Part shown: positions 1 to 9,402 of the stretch, one piece after another
How positions within the stretch are numbered: the first letter of the stretch is position 1
How the letters are laid out: every line of letters starts with the position of its first letter
Assembly: GCA_949296575.1 (NCBI GenBank)
Contig: CASFPE010000018.1
Coordinates: 83,196 to 147,195, forward strand
DNA length: 64,000 bases
Reading direction: 5' to 3'
Source of the DNA: an uncultured Bacteroides sp.
GTDB lineage: Bacteria > Bacteroidota > Bacteroidia > Bacteroidales > Bacteroidaceae
Program-made: the position numbers and the translations under genes
Notes under the pieces: model-generated
Databases searched by the model: none
The model's input: the letters and a program-made list of their open reading frames with translations, nothing else
What the model was told of the DNA's origin: nothing

Positions 1-1
1 C

Positions 2-784
2 CGCACTTACCTTTACAACTTTTTTTATGACAATTGCACGACCCGTGCGCGCGACTGCATAGAGAACCATCTGCACGGGGAAGTCCTTTACAAGGGAGCG
101 GAAAAGGAGCGGTCGTTCCGCGACATTGTGCATGAACATGCTGTGGGGCATGAATGGGCTTGCTTCGGGATGGACCTTTGCTTGGGCAGCCCGGCCGACC
201 GGCCTGTGCCTTTGCGATTGCAGATGTTTGCGCCGTTTTACCTGATGCATGCCGTGGATTCGGCTTATGTTGCGGATGCGTCCACGGGCGTTGAGCGGCG
301 TTTGGCACGTCCGGCCGCGCCGGTGGTGCGGCCGGCAGCGGAGGCGGACCATGCAGAACACTATTGGCTGACCCCTTTGCAGGCGGCATGGCTCTTGTTT
401 TTTGCGGTGGCTTTTTTCAGTGTGCGTGGCTTTTTGCGCCGGAAAAATTATGCAGGGTTGGATGCTTTGCTGTTTGGCGCGGCCGGCGCGGCGGGATGCG
501 TCGTCGCTTTCCTCGCTTTCTTTTCGATTCATCCGGCGGTGTCTCCCAATTACCTGCTGGCAGTGTTCCATCCGGTCCATCTGTTGTACCTGCCCGTCCT
601 TGTTTGGAGGGCGGCAAAAGGGAAGCGGGATGTGTACCATTGGGCGAATCTTGTTGTTTTAACACTTTTTATTGTGCTTTTCGGCTGTTTCCCGCAAAAA
701 TTCAACTTGGCAGTATTACCTTTGGCCGCAAGTTTGTGGTTCCGTTCGGCGAGCCACGTGGCTTTGATGTATAAAGACCAATAA
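2..784 (+). CDS. DUF4105-family membrane protein, C-terminal part (5' end outside window)
   Basis: The reading frame is open from base 2 with no start, so the N-terminus lies outside the window; about 260 residues are present. Near the beginning the frame reads YNFFYDNCTTRARD, the Asn-Cys-Thr and Arg-Asp core of the DUF4105 (Lnb N-terminal periplasmic) family. After it come about five hydrophobic segments, starting near the residues WLTPLQAAWLLFF, so a periplasmic domain is followed by membrane helices. The GTG at 128 is inside the gene and is not its start. The stop codon touches the ATG of the next gene (785), which suggests coupling. The biochemical role of the family is not known to me; a lipid- or envelope-related function would be a guess. 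Confidence 0.8.
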   Translation, partial: RTYLYNFFYDNCTTRARDCIENHLHGEVLYKGAEKERSFRDIVHEHAVGHEWACFGMDLCLGSPADRPVPLRLQMFAPFYLMHAVDSAYVADASTGVERRLARPAAPVVRPAAEADHAEHYWLTPLQAAWLLFFAVAFFSVRGFLRRKNYAGLDALLFGAAGAAGCVVAFLAFFSIHPAVSPNYLLAVFHPVHLLYLPVLVWRAAKGKRDVYHWANLVVLTLFIVLFGCFPQKFNLAVLPLAASLWFRSASHVALMYKDQ

Positions 785-2389
785 ATGAAAGAACGTTTGC
801 TGACATCCTTGATTACGGCTTTGGCTTTCTCTGGATTGCCGGCGCAGACATTGCCTTCTGTCCCAAGGTTGGTGGTCGGGCTTTCGATAGACCAATTGCG
901 GGCAGACTACGTGGAAGCTTTCTCCTCTTTGTACGGGGAAAAGGGCTTCAAGCGCTTGTGGAAAGAAGGCCGTGTTTACCAGAATGCGGACTATGGTTTC
1001 TCTGCGGTAGACAAAGCATCGTCGGTGGCGGCCGTCTACACAGGTGCAATGCCCAGCGTCAACGGCATCATTGCGGAAAACTGGATGGACCGCCGCACGG
1101 TGCGGCCTTTGAATTGCGTGGAAGACCCCGCATACATGGGCATTTACACGGATGAAAGCACGTCGGCGGCTGCGGTGTTGTCTTCCACGCTGACGGATGA
1201 GCTGAAGGCCGGCACGCAGGGCCGGGCCTATGTCTATTCCATCGCTCCTTTCCGCGAAGCGGCGGTTATCGCCGCCGGGCATGCGGGCGACGGCGCATTT
1301 TGGCTGAATGATGCCACGGGGAAATGGTGCGGCACGACGTATTATCCCGAATTTCCTTACTGGCTGACGCAGTACAACGACCGGCAGGGGCTGGACCAGC
1401 GCATCGGCGACATCGTATGGGAGCCGTTGTGGCCTGCGGAGAAATACACGTTCCTTTCCTCAGAGTGGGAGCAGGATACCTTTCGGCATTCCTTCAAGGA
1501 CTTCAGGGGCGCTTCTTACCGTGCGTTCAAGACAACGCCTTTTGTGAATGACGAGGTGAACCGCGTGGCGGCAGAATGCCTGCGCAACAGCCCGATGGGC
1601 GAGGACGGCATCCCTGATTTCCTGGCATTGTCCTATTATGCGGGCAACTATGCGCACAAGACGGTGATGGAAGCCCCCTTGGAAATGCAGGACGCTTACG
1701 TGCGCTTGGACCAGAGCCTGGCCGAACTGCTGGACTTGATAGACCGGGAAGTGGGCTTGCGCAACACCTTGTTTTTCATCTTTTCCACGGGTTATGCGGA
1801 TGCCGATGCCCCTGACCTGGCGAAATACAGGATTCCCGCAGGCAAGTTCTACCCGGAGCGTTGCGCCGCTTTGCTGAACATGTACCTGAACGCCGTTTAT
1901 GGCGAGGGGCTTTTTGTGGAAGCATACCATGGCTCGCAAATCTACCTGAACCATGAAGTGATAGAGAAAAAGCAACTGGACTTGCCGGAAGTCATCGGCA
2001 AGTCTGCCGACTTCTTGATACAATTCAGCGGTGTCAGCGAAGTGTACACGGCTTACCGCCTGCTGTTGGGCGCATGGACCCCGGAGGTTTACCGGGTGCG
2101 GAATTCTTTCCACCGCGAGCGTTCGGGCGATTTGCTGGTTGATGTGCTGCCCGGATGGACGGTGGTGCAGGAAAAGGCAGAGGACACGAAAGTGGTTCGC
2201 AAGGCGTGCATGGCCGCCCCCCTCGTGTTCTTCGGATGGGACGTGAAGCCCGGCCTTGTCCGCACGCCGGTGAATGTAGGCCGCATTGCACCGTCGTTGG
2301 CCGGGATGATGCGCATCCGGGCGCCCAATGCATGCTCGAACCCGCCTTTGGAAGACATACGGGCAAATAAGCAAACCGATTTGCCGTAA
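785..2389 (+). CDS. Alkaline phosphatase superfamily protein, probably catalytically dead
   Basis: This is a 534-residue exported protein with a signal peptide of about 20 residues. The fold is recognisable from LSIDQLRADY near residue 40, from YTGAMPSVNGI, and from the later RIPAG and NMYL blocks, as in PafA-type phosphatases and nucleotide pyrophosphatases. The usual active-site words are altered: the TAPGH-type nucleophile motif before YTG reads KASSV, the metal-binding DYxGH reads YYAGN, and the Asp-His-Gly motif reads TGY. From family knowledge these changes should abolish two-metal catalysis, so it may be a binding or chaperone protein. I recall similar altered proteins next to secA in other Bacteroidales. 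It follows the DUF4105 gene with no gap, and the secA promoter lies just after its stop. Confidence 0.8.
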   Translation: MKERLLTSLITALAFSGLPAQTLPSVPRLVVGLSIDQLRADYVEAFSSLYGEKGFKRLWKEGRVYQNADYGFSAVDKASSVAAVYTGAMPSVNGIIAENWMDRRTVRPLNCVEDPAYMGIYTDESTSAAAVLSSTLTDELKAGTQGRAYVYSIAPFREAAVIAAGHAGDGAFWLNDATGKWCGTTYYPEFPYWLTQYNDRQGLDQRIGDIVWEPLWPAEKYTFLSSEWEQDTFRHSFKDFRGASYRAFKTTPFVNDEVNRVAAECLRNSPMGEDGIPDFLALSYYAGNYAHKTVMEAPLEMQDAYVRLDQSLAELLDLIDREVGLRNTLFFIFSTGYADADAPDLAKYRIPAGKFYPERCAALLNMYLNAVYGEGLFVEAYHGSQIYLNHEVIEKKQLDLPEVIGKSADFLIQFSGVSEVYTAYRLLLGAWTPEVYRVRNSFHRERSGDLLVDVLPGWTVVQEKAEDTKVVRKACMAAPLVFFGWDVKPGLVRTPVNVGRIAPSLAGMMRIRAPNACSNPPLEDIRANKQTDLP

Positions 2390-2405
2390 AGTCGCTTTTT
2401 TGAAT

Positions 2406-2413
2406 TACCTTTG
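2406..2413 (+). promoter_or_regulatory. Bacteroidetes-type -7 box for secA
   Basis: TACCTTTG matches TAnnTTTG. A TTTG at 2380-2383, inside the end of the preceding gene, could be the -33 element. The expected start is near 2420, giving a leader of about 35 nt before the secA ATG. Confidence 0.65.
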
Positions 2414-2453
2414 CAACGCAAAATCAATATTTGGACTATAAACAGATTATATA

Positions 2454-5400
2454 ATGGGATTTAATGAATTTCTAAGCAAGATATTCGGGAACAAGTCTAC
2501 CCGCGACATGAAAGAAATACAACCGTGGGTAGAAAAAATAAAAGCCGCATACCCGGAAATTGAAAAGTTGAGCAACGATGGGCTTCGGGCAAAGACGCAG
2601 GAGTTGAAACAGAGAATCCGCGAATCGGCTGCCGAAGAACAGGCGCAGATCGACCAACTGAAAGCCAGCGTGGAAGCTACGGAACTGGAAGACCGTGAGG
2701 AACTTTTTGCCAAAATCGACAAATTGGAGAAAGAAGTGCTGGACAAGTACGAGAAGGCACTGAACGAAGTGCTGCCGGAAGCCTTTGCCATCGTGAAAGA
2801 CACCGCCCGGAGGTTCACGGAGAATGAGGAAATCGTGGTGACAGCCACCGACTTCGACCGCGAACTGGCCGCCACGAAAGACTTTGTGCGCATCGAAGGC
2901 GACAAGGCCGTTTACCAAAACCATTGGATGGCGGGCGGCAACGAAATCACATGGAACATGGTGCATTACGATGTGCAGCTGTTTGGCGGCGTGGTGCTTC
3001 ACCAAGGAAAGATTGCGGAAATGGCGACCGGCGAAGGAAAAACGTTGGTGGCCACACTGCCCGTGTTCCTCAACGCATTGACAGGAAACGGCGTGCATGT
3101 CGTCACGGTGAACGACTACCTGTCCAAACGCGACTCCGAATGGATGGGACCCCTTTACATGTTCCATGGCTTGAGCGTGGACTGCATCGACAAGCACCAG
3201 CCCAATTCTGAAGCGCGGCGGAAAGCCTACATGGCCGACATCACTTTCGGCACCAACAATGAGTTCGGTTTCGACTACCTGCGCGACAACATGGCCATCA
3301 GCCCGAAAGACTTGGTGCAACGGCAGCATAACTACGCCATTGTCGACGAGGTGGACTCGGTGTTGATTGACGATGCCCGCACGCCTTTGATCATCTCCGG
3401 CCCCGTTCCGAAAGGCGAGGACCAATTGTTCGAGCAACTCCGCCCGTTGGTGGAACGCTTGGTGAGCGTGCAAAAGACATTGGCCACCAAATTCCTGACG
3501 GACGCGAAACGCCTGATTGCTTCCGACGACAAGAAGGAACAGGAAGAAGGCTTCCTCGCCCTCTACCGCAGCCACAAGGCATTGCCGAAAAACAAGGCGT
3601 TGATCAAGTTCCTGAGCGAGCCGGGCATCAAGGCCGGCATGCTGAAGACGGAAGAAATTTACATGGAGCAGAACAACAAGCGGATGCCCGAAGCAGTGGA
3701 ACCGCTGTATTTCGTGATTGACGAGAAGCTGAACAGCGTGGACTTGACGGACAAGGGCGTGGACCTGATTACCGGAAACTCGGAAGACCCCACCTTGTTT
3801 GTCCTGCCTGACATCACGTCGGAACTCTCTGCATTGGAGAACGAAACCGGCCTGTCGGACGAGGAAAAGCTGGCGAAGAAAGATGAATTGCTGACGAACT
3901 ACGCCATCAAGTCCGAACGGGTGCATACCATCAACCAGTTGCTGAAGGCATACACCATGTTCGAGAAGGATGATGAATACGTGGTCATCGACGGCCAAGT
4001 GAAGATTGTGGACGAACAGACAGGACGTATCATGGAAGGCCGCCGCTACTCCGACGGGCTTCACCAGGCCATCGAGGCCAAGGAACGCGTGAAGGTGGAA
4101 GCAGCCACGCAGACTTTTGCCACAATCACGTTGCAGAACTATTTCCGCATGTACCATAAGCTGGCCGGCATGACGGGTACGGCAGAGACGGAAGCAGGCG
4201 AGTTCTGGGACATCTATAAACTGGACGTGGTGGTGATTCCCACGAACCGACCCATTGCCCGCATCGACATGAACGACCGCGTTTACAAGACGAAGCGCGA
4301 GAAATACAAGGCGGTCATCGAGGAAATCGAGAAGATGGTGGCCGCCGGCCGCCCGGTATTGGTGGGTACCACTTCGGTGGAAATCTCCGAGATGTTGAGC
4401 AAGATGCTGGACATGCGCAAGATAGAGCATAACGTGCTGAACGCGAAATTGCACCAGAAAGAAGCCGACATCGTGGCGCAGGCCGGGCAAAAGAGCATCG
4501 TGACCATCGCAACAAACATGGCAGGCCGTGGAACCGACATCAAGCTAAGCCCCGAAGTGCGCGAAGCAGGCGGCTTGGCCATCATCGGCACGGAACGGCA
4601 TGAATCGCGTCGCGTTGACCGCCAGTTGCGCGGACGTGCCGGTCGTCAGGGCGACCCCGGCTCGTCTGTGTTCTTTGTTTCTTTGGAAGACGACTTGATG
4701 CGCCTGTTCTCGTCGGACCGCATTGCCAGCGTGATGGACAAGTTAGGCTTCAAGGAAGGGGAGATGATTGAACACAAGATGATTTCCAACTCCATTGAAA
4801 GGGCGCAGAAGAAAGTGGAGGAGAACAACTTCGGCATCCGCAAACGCTTGCTGGAATACGATGACGTGATGAACAAGCAGCGTGTGGTCATCTACACGAA
4901 ACGCCGCCATGCGCTGATGGGTGAACGCATCGGCATGGACATTGTTAACATGATTTGGGAACGTTGCGACAATGCCATCATGAACAATGATTATGAAGGA
5001 GCCAAGATGGACATACTCCAAGTGCTGGCCATGGAAGCTCCTTTCACAGAAGAAGACTTCCGCAACGAGAAGCGCGACGCATTGGTGGACAAGACTTTTG
5101 CGGTAGCGATGGAGAACTTCAAACGGAAGACGGAACGCCTGGCGCAGATTGCCAACCCGGTCATCAAGCAAGTGTATGAGAACCAAGGGCAGATGTATGA
5201 AAACATCCTGATTCCGATTACCGACGGCAAGCGCATTTATAACATCCCGTGCAACCTGAAGGCGGCATACGAGAGCGAATGCAAGGAGGTGGTGAAATCG
5301 TTTGAGAAGGCCATCTTGCTGCACACCATCGACGAGGCTTGGAAGGAAAACCTCCGAGAGTTGGACGAACTGAAGCATTCCGTGCAGAACGCCAGCTACG

Positions 5401-5753
5401 AGCAGAAAGACCCGTTGCTGATTTACAAGCTGGAATCGGTGAACCTGTTTGATGCCATGGTGAACCGCATCAACAACCAGACGGTCTCCATCTTGATGCG
5501 TGGGCAAATCCCGGTGCAGCAGCAACAGCCTGCGCAAGTGCGTGAGGCAGCCCCGGAACCGGCACGTTCCCGCCAGCAATACCATGAGGAGAAGCGTGAC
5601 TTGAACGACCCTGCCCAGCAGCATGCGGCAGGAAGGGACACACGCGAAGTGAAGCGCGAGCCAATCCGTGCGGAAAAGACCGTGGGGCGCAACGACCCCT
5701 GCCCGTGCGGCAGCGGCAAGAAGTTCAAGAATTGCCACGGCCGCAACATGTAG
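2454..5753 (+). CDS. secA: Preprotein translocase ATPase SecA
   Basis: SecA is the cytosolic motor that drives unfolded preproteins through SecYEG. The 1,099-residue product has the Walker A GEGKT at about residues 193-197 and the DEVD-like Walker B followed by [15 protein letters not shown]. It also has the GTATE and [10 protein letters not shown] helicase motifs and a C-terminal zinc motif [13 protein letters not shown] (ligands C1083, C1085, C1094 and H1095). It is about 200 residues longer than the E. coli protein; much of the extra length is an insertion in the nucleotide-binding region after LIISGP, which is normal for Bacteroidota. It has its own promoter and is followed by a strong hairpin, so it is probably transcribed alone. 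Confidence 0.98.
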   Translation: MGFNEFLSKIFGNKSTRDMKEIQPWVEKIKAAYPEIEKLSNDGLRAKTQELKQRIRESAAEEQAQIDQLKASVEATELEDREELFAKIDKLEKEVLDKYEKALNEVLPEAFAIVKDTARRFTENEEIVVTATDFDRELAATKDFVRIEGDKAVYQNHWMAGGNEITWNMVHYDVQLFGGVVLHQGKIAEMATGEGKTLVATLPVFLNALTGNGVHVVTVNDYLSKRDSEWMGPLYMFHGLSVDCIDKHQPNSEARRKAYMADITFGTNNEFGFDYLRDNMAISPKDLVQRQHNYAIVDEVDSVLIDDARTPLIISGPVPKGEDQLFEQLRPLVERLVSVQKTLATKFLTDAKRLIASDDKKEQEEGFLALYRSHKALPKNKALIKFLSEPGIKAGMLKTEEIYMEQNNKRMPEAVEPLYFVIDEKLNSVDLTDKGVDLITGNSEDPTLFVLPDITSELSALENETGLSDEEKLAKKDELLTNYAIKSERVHTINQLLKAYTMFEKDDEYVVIDGQVKIVDEQTGRIMEGRRYSDGLHQAIEAKERVKVEAATQTFATITLQNYFRMYHKLAGMTGTAETEAGEFWDIYKLDVVVIPTNRPIARIDMNDRVYKTKREKYKAVIEEIEKMVAAGRPVLVGTTSVEISEMLSKMLDMRKIEHNVLNAKLHQKEADIVAQAGQKSIVTIATNMAGRGTDIKLSPEVREAGGLAIIGTERHESRRVDRQLRGRAGRQGDPGSSVFFVSLEDDLMRLFSSDRIASVMDKLGFKEGEMIEHKMISNSIERAQKKVEENNFGIRKRLLEYDDVMNKQRVVIYTKRRHALMGERIGMDIVNMIWERCDNAIMNNDYEGAKMDILQVLAMEAPFTEEDFRNEKRDALVDKTFAVAMENFKRKTERLAQIANPVIKQVYENQGQMYENILIPITDGKRIYNIPCNLKAAYESECKEVVKSFEKAILLHTIDEAWKENLRELDELKHSVQNASYEQKDPLLIYKLESVNLFDAMVNRINNQTVSILMRGQIPVQQQQPAQVREAAPEPARSRQQYHEEKRDLNDPAQQHAAGRDTREVKREPIRAEKTVGRNDPCPCGSGKKFKNCHGRNM

Positions 5754-5784
5754 CCTTGCTGCCAGTGCATATAATATAATGTGT

Positions 5785-5828
5785 GAATCCCCGCAACAGC
5801 CAGCAGGCCGCTGCGGGGATTCTTATTC
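5785..5828 (+). terminator. Rho-independent-type terminator after secA
   Basis: An 11-bp perfect stem (GAATCCCCGCA at 5785-5795 with TGCGGGGATTC at 5812-5822) lies 32 bp after the secA stop. The downstream tract (TTATTCAT) is only moderately T-rich. Confidence 0.7.
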
Positions 5829-5895
5829 ATGGTGGATTAATGCGTTTTGCTTTTTCCCATTAGCCACTTAGTCTTATTAACACATTTTAGTTGAG

Positions 5896-5903
5896 TACCT
5901 TTG
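5896..5903 (+). promoter_or_regulatory. -7 box for the small secreted protein gene
   Basis: TACCTTTG fits TAnnTTTG exactly and stands about 60 bp upstream of the ATG at 5963. Because it lies inside the longer open frame that begins at 5891, it argues for the internal start. Confidence 0.6.
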
Positions 5904-5962
5904 TCGTTTTTTTACTACTAATAATATATTTGTGCATTCTTTTAACTAAGAATGTATTATTT

Positions 5963-6457
5963 ATGAAGAAGAACATTTTTATTATTGCGCTCATGTTATG
6001 CATGGGTATGACTGTTTTCGCCGGTGTTCCTTTGCAGAGGGGGACTTTTATGCAAATTCGTATCGTAGATGCAATTAACAGTAAGCAAGTTTCTACGCCT
6101 GTGGCCATAGTGGAAAATGACGTAATGTCTGAAGGCAAAGTCCTAATTAAGGCTGGAACTCCCGTTGCTTTGCAAGTGGATCGTAGGAAAGCAAAAGGAT
6201 GTGGCCGTCCAGGAGAATTAACTGTTACTTTTTTGAATACTCAAGCTGTAGATGGGCAACTTGTCCCTTTAATGGGTGGAACAATGAATGTGGAAGGTCG
6301 TCCTAAAAAAGGATTGGCTATTGGATTAGGTGTTGGCATTGGTTGGTTTGTTTGGCCGGGATTAGCATGTCTGGCTATCAAGGGTGAGCAAGCAGAAATT
6401 CCGTCTGGCACAATTGTGACTAATGTTATGGTAGGAAATAATTTAGTTATTGAATAA
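5963..6457 (+). CDS. Small secreted protein of unknown function
   Basis: The product has 164 residues, starting MKKNIFIIALMLCMG with a clear signal peptide ending near FAG. The rest is beta-rich, with a Gly-rich hydrophobic stretch (LAIGLGVGIGWFVWPGLACL) near residue 125 that could be a membrane-inserting or glycine-zipper segment. The open frame extends upstream to 5891, but a promoter lies in that extension. I do not recognise a named family. The gene stands alone between a terminator on the left and another on the right. It is more AT-rich than its neighbours (about 40% GC in 6061-6120 by hand count), which may mean later acquisition. Confidence 0.75.
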   Translation: MKKNIFIIALMLCMGMTVFAGVPLQRGTFMQIRIVDAINSKQVSTPVAIVENDVMSEGKVLIKAGTPVALQVDRRKAKGCGRPGELTVTFLNTQAVDGQLVPLMGGTMNVEGRPKKGLAIGLGVGIGWFVWPGLACLAIKGEQAEIPSGTIVTNVMVGNNLVIE

Positions 6458-6476
6458 TTGTTTGTCATTGATGTTA

Positions 6477-6515
6477 ACGGCTTCATGGTTCTTATTGCCA
6501 TGAAGCCGTTTTTTT
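6477..6515 (+). terminator. Intrinsic terminator
   Basis: A perfect 12-bp stem (ACGGCTTCATGG at 6477-6488 with CCATGAAGCCGT at 6498-6509) is followed directly by TTTTTT. It closes the small secreted protein gene. Confidence 0.9.
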
Positions 6516-6702
6516 CATTCAGGTAAGTCGTTTGTGTATCAGAACTTTGCATTAGATTGCGAGGATTTCAGATGCTTTTCACGATGACAGCAGCATTCCT
6601 TTCTCGCGTGATTGGAAGTTTTCACCGCATGCTTGGGAAAATGTAAGGCGGGTGTTTTGCATTTTTTCGAGGGGAAAAAGGCGGCTTTCATTAGAAATGT
6701 GC

Positions 6703-6710
6703 TACTTTTG
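6703..6710 (+). promoter_or_regulatory. -7 box for the DUF4199/glycosyltransferase operon
   Basis: TACTTTTG matches TAnnTTTG. It lies within an upstream in-frame extension of the DUF4199 frame (open from 6612), so the start at 6735 is preferred. The transcript would begin near 6717. Confidence 0.6.
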
Positions 6711-6734
6711 CACACGATAAGTTTAACAGGCGAT

Positions 6735-7298
6735 ATGAATGCAACGCAAAGCATGATGTACCGTTGCGCCATGCAATATGGCACTTGCATGGGCGTGTTT
6801 TGGATAGGGAAGTTCATTTTGTTCCCGTTGGGGTTCAGGATGCCTTTCCTGTCGCTGGCTTTCATGGTGCTGACCTTGGCGGTTCCCTTCTTGGCGTATT
6901 ATTACGTCCGTGCTTACAGGAACCGTTTCTGTGGAGGAGGCATCCGTTTTTCGCAGGCGTGGGTTTTCACGGCATTGGTTTATATCTATGCCGCATTGCT
7001 GGCGGCAGTGGCTCATTTTGTGTATTTCCAATTCATCGACCAAGGGTTCATCCTGAATGCTTGCGTGGAAGTGCTGGAGCAGCAGAGAGGCATCAGCGCA
7101 GAGATGGACACGCAGATAGACTTGCTGCTGGAGGCATTTGGGGAGGCAAGCATGTCGCCCATCGACATCACCGTGCAGTTGTTTTCCTCCAACGTGATGT
7201 ACGGCAGCATCTTGGCCGTCCCGATTGCCCTTCTGGCCATGCGAAAGGCGGGAAAGGAGCCTGTTTCACAGGAAAAAGAACAAACTAAGATAGATTGA
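6735..7298 (+). CDS. DUF4199 domain membrane protein
   Basis: The product has 187 residues with four hydrophobic segments: near residues 15-35, 40-58, 75-97 and at the C-terminal side, FSSNVMYGSILAVPIALLAM. The arrangement and the soluble stretch between helices 3 and 4 fit DUF4199, a Bacteroidota family of unknown role that often precedes a GT2 glycosyltransferase, as here. The start at 6735 was chosen because the promoter at 6703-6710 lies upstream of it. The next gene begins 5 bp after the stop, so the two are probably co-expressed and may share a cell-envelope function; that link is inferred. Confidence 0.8.
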   Translation: MNATQSMMYRCAMQYGTCMGVFWIGKFILFPLGFRMPFLSLAFMVLTLAVPFLAYYYVRAYRNRFCGGGIRFSQAWVFTALVYIYAALLAAVAHFVYFQFIDQGFILNACVEVLEQQRGISAEMDTQIDLLLEAFGEASMSPIDITVQLFSSNVMYGSILAVPIALLAMRKAGKEPVSQEKEQTKID

Positions 7299-7303
7299 GA
7301 GAT

Positions 7304-8257
7304 ATGGACATATCCGTAGTCGTGCCTTTGTATAACGAGGAAGAATCGCTCCCGGAACTGTGCGCATGGATAGAGCGCGTGATGCAGGCCAACGGCTTCA
7401 CTTACGAAGTGATTTTCGTGAACGACGGCAGCACCGACCGCTCTTGGGAGGTAATAGAGCGGCTGCATGGGCAGAACCCTTGCGTGAAAGGCATCAAGTT
7501 CCGCCGCAACTACGGGAAGTCGCCTGCCTTGTACTGCGGCTTCGAGCGGGCGCAAGGCGATGTGGTGATTACGATGGACGCAGATTTGCAGGACAGTCCC
7601 GACGAGATACCGGCACTTTTCCACATGGTGAAAGAGGAAGGCTATGACTTGGTGTCGGGCTGGAAGCAGAAACGCTACGACCCGCTTTCGAAAACTATTC
7701 CCACGAAACTGTTCAATGCCACAGCACGTGCCATTTCGGGCATTAGGAACCTCCATGACTTCAATTGCGGGCTGAAGGCTTATCGTCGGGAGGTGGTGAA
7801 AAACATCGAGGTGTATGGCGAGATGCATCGCTACATCCCTTACTTGGCGAAGAATGCCGGGTTCGCCCGCATCGGCGAGAAGGTGGTGCATCACCAGGCC
7901 CGCAAGTTCGGCAAGACGAAGTTTGGCGGGCTGAACCGTTTCTTCAACGGCTATATTGATTTGATTTCCCTGTGGTTTCTTTCCAAGTTCGGCAAGAAGC
8001 CGATGCATATCTTCGGCTTCCTCGGCTCGTTGATGTTCCTGATAGGTTTCATTGCCGTTGTTGTGGTGGGTGTGTCCAAATTGTACGCTTTGCGGCATGG
8101 CCAGCCTTATATCTTGGTGACCGATTCCCCTTATTTCTACATCGCATTGACGATGATGTTGCTGGGTACGCAGCTTTTCTTGGCAGGTTTTGTCAGCGAG
8201 TTGGTTGTGAGGAACGCGCCGGAGCGCAATAATTACAAAATAGAGAAGGTGCTTTGA
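7304..8257 (+). CDS. GT2 glycosyltransferase, polyprenyl-phosphate type
   Basis: The 317-residue protein starts MDISVVVPLYNEEESLPEL, the usual GT-A nucleotide-sugar fold opening. It has NDGSTDRSW at about 40-48 and the metal-binding DAD at 92-94. Two C-terminal transmembrane segments (near GFLGSLMFLIGFIAVVVVG and ALTMMLLGTQLFLAGFV) place it with the DPM1/GtrB/ArnC-like enzymes, which charge undecaprenyl or dolichyl phosphate with a sugar at the inner membrane. The sugar cannot be read from sequence. A TTG start at 7295 is possible but would overlap the previous stop; ATG 7304 is preferred. It overlaps the next gene by one base. Confidence 0.88.
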   Translation: MDISVVVPLYNEEESLPELCAWIERVMQANGFTYEVIFVNDGSTDRSWEVIERLHGQNPCVKGIKFRRNYGKSPALYCGFERAQGDVVITMDADLQDSPDEIPALFHMVKEEGYDLVSGWKQKRYDPLSKTIPTKLFNATARAISGIRNLHDFNCGLKAYRREVVKNIEVYGEMHRYIPYLAKNAGFARIGEKVVHHQARKFGKTKFGGLNRFFNGYIDLISLWFLSKFGKKPMHIFGFLGSLMFLIGFIAVVVVGVSKLYALRHGQPYILVTDSPYFYIALTMMLLGTQLFLAGFVSELVVRNAPERNNYKIEKVL

Positions 8258-8763
8258 TGGAAATGAAAAGCCGCTATATTGCCCGTTTTGCTGTAACCGC
8301 CCTTGCGGTGTGCCTTGTGGCGCTGTTACCTTTGGCTTTTTCGGCATGTTCGGACAGCGATTGTTCGCTGGGCGGGCGGCCTTCTGTTCGTTTTGCTTTT
8401 GTGAATAGCTTGAATCGTGCGCCGGTCAGTTTGTTTGACTCTTTGACGGTGACGGCTCTTGATACGGATTCCGTTTTGGTGAACCGTGAGCGGGGCATCG
8501 ACCATGTTACCTTGCCATTAAGTTATTCTGCAAGCACGACCACCTTTGTGCTGCATTACAGCCGTTTCCTGCGCGATACCATCACGGTGATGCACACCAA
8601 CCATCCTCATTTCATTTCGATAGATTGCGGCATCAGCATGTTCTATCATTTGGACGGATTGGAACATACTTCTATCCTGCTGGACTCCATTCAGCTAATC
8701 GACCCGGACATTGATGATAATGAAAAGAATAATTACCGTATATATTATACTCCTGACGAGTAG
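8257..8763 (+). CDS. DUF6452 family lipoprotein
   Basis: The 168-residue protein has a long N-terminal hydrophobic segment ending in a lipobox (FSAC, lipidated Cys near residue 31), so it should be anchored in the envelope. The mature part is Ser/Thr/Asp-rich and beta-like. The pattern matches DUF6452, which in my knowledge sits directly before a DUF6048 gene in Bacteroidales, as it does here. ATG 8257 uses the last A of the previous TGA, which points to coupling. Function is unknown. Confidence 0.75.
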   Translation: MEMKSRYIARFAVTALAVCLVALLPLAFSACSDSDCSLGGRPSVRFAFVNSLNRAPVSLFDSLTVTALDTDSVLVNRERGIDHVTLPLSYSASTTTFVLHYSRFLRDTITVMHTNHPHFISIDCGISMFYHLDGLEHTSILLDSIQLIDPDIDDNEKNNYRIYYTPDE

Positions 8764-9400
8764 CCTGCTGTGGCCTTTGCATGCCCAGCGCGACGCAATG
8801 TCGGCAGACACGGCGGCGGTGGCGCCATTGTACGGCGGCTTGTCGGTGGGTGCGGATGTGTTCGGCGTGATAGGCCGCTTCCTGCTCTACGACTTCACGA
8901 GTGCGGAAGTCTCCTTGAATGCCGATTTCAGGAACAAATTCTTTCCGGTGGTGGAAGTAGGCTTCGGCACGATTGACATGACGGACGAGACGTATTCCAT
9001 CCATTACAAGTCGGCTGCGCCCTATGCCCGCATTGGGTTAGACTATAACCTGATGGCGAAGAAGCAGACAGAGAACTACCTGTTTGCGGGCTTTCGTTAC
9101 GGTTTTTCAGCCTTCAAATACGATGTCGCCGCGCCCGACATGAGTGATGAAGTGTGGGGAGGGACAATCCCGTTCAGTTATTCGGGAGTCCGTTCCAGCG
9201 CTCATTGGATGGAGATGCTCCTCGGCATCAAGGTGAAGATTGTGAGAAACTTCTTTATGGGCTGGACGGCGCGTTTCAAGTTCCGTTTCTCGGCCAAGGA
9301 AACGCTGAACACAACGCCGTGGTACATACCCGGTTACGGCGACAACAAGTCGTCTAACTTCGGTTTTACGTATAACCTTATTTACCAACTGCCCTTTTAG
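8720..9400 (+). CDS. DUF6048 family outer-membrane-barrel-like protein
   Basis: The product has about 226 residues, starting MKRIITVYIILLTSSLLWPL, a signal peptide cleaved near HAQ. The mature chain alternates short beta strands with aromatic belts and ends NLIYQLPF, with the C-terminal Phe typical of beta-barrel outer membrane proteins. It fits DUF6048. Its start lies inside the DUF6452 gene; an alternative ATG is at 8714. The overlap suggests that the lipoprotein and the barrel are made together and may interact; this is inference. The next gene begins 2 bp after the stop. Confidence 0.75.
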   Translation: MKRIITVYIILLTSSLLWPLHAQRDAMSADTAAVAPLYGGLSVGADVFGVIGRFLLYDFTSAEVSLNADFRNKFFPVVEVGFGTIDMTDETYSIHYKSAAPYARIGLDYNLMAKKQTENYLFAGFRYGFSAFKYDVAAPDMSDEVWGGTIPFSYSGVRSSAHWMEMLLGIKVKIVRNFFMGWTARFKFRFSAKETLNTTPWYIPGYGDNKSSNFGFTYNLIYQLPF

Positions 9401-9402
9401 CG

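Noticed and set aside
2472..4490. 672-residue open frame on the minus strand opposite secA
   Set aside because: It mirrors a certain gene, has no recognisable motif or ribosome-binding site, and its composition (rich in His, Val, Gln, Arg) is what the antisense of GC-rich coding DNA gives.
6612..6734. N-terminal extension of the DUF4199 protein
   Set aside because: A promoter box at 6703-6710 lies inside it, and the normal first helix begins after the ATG at 6735.
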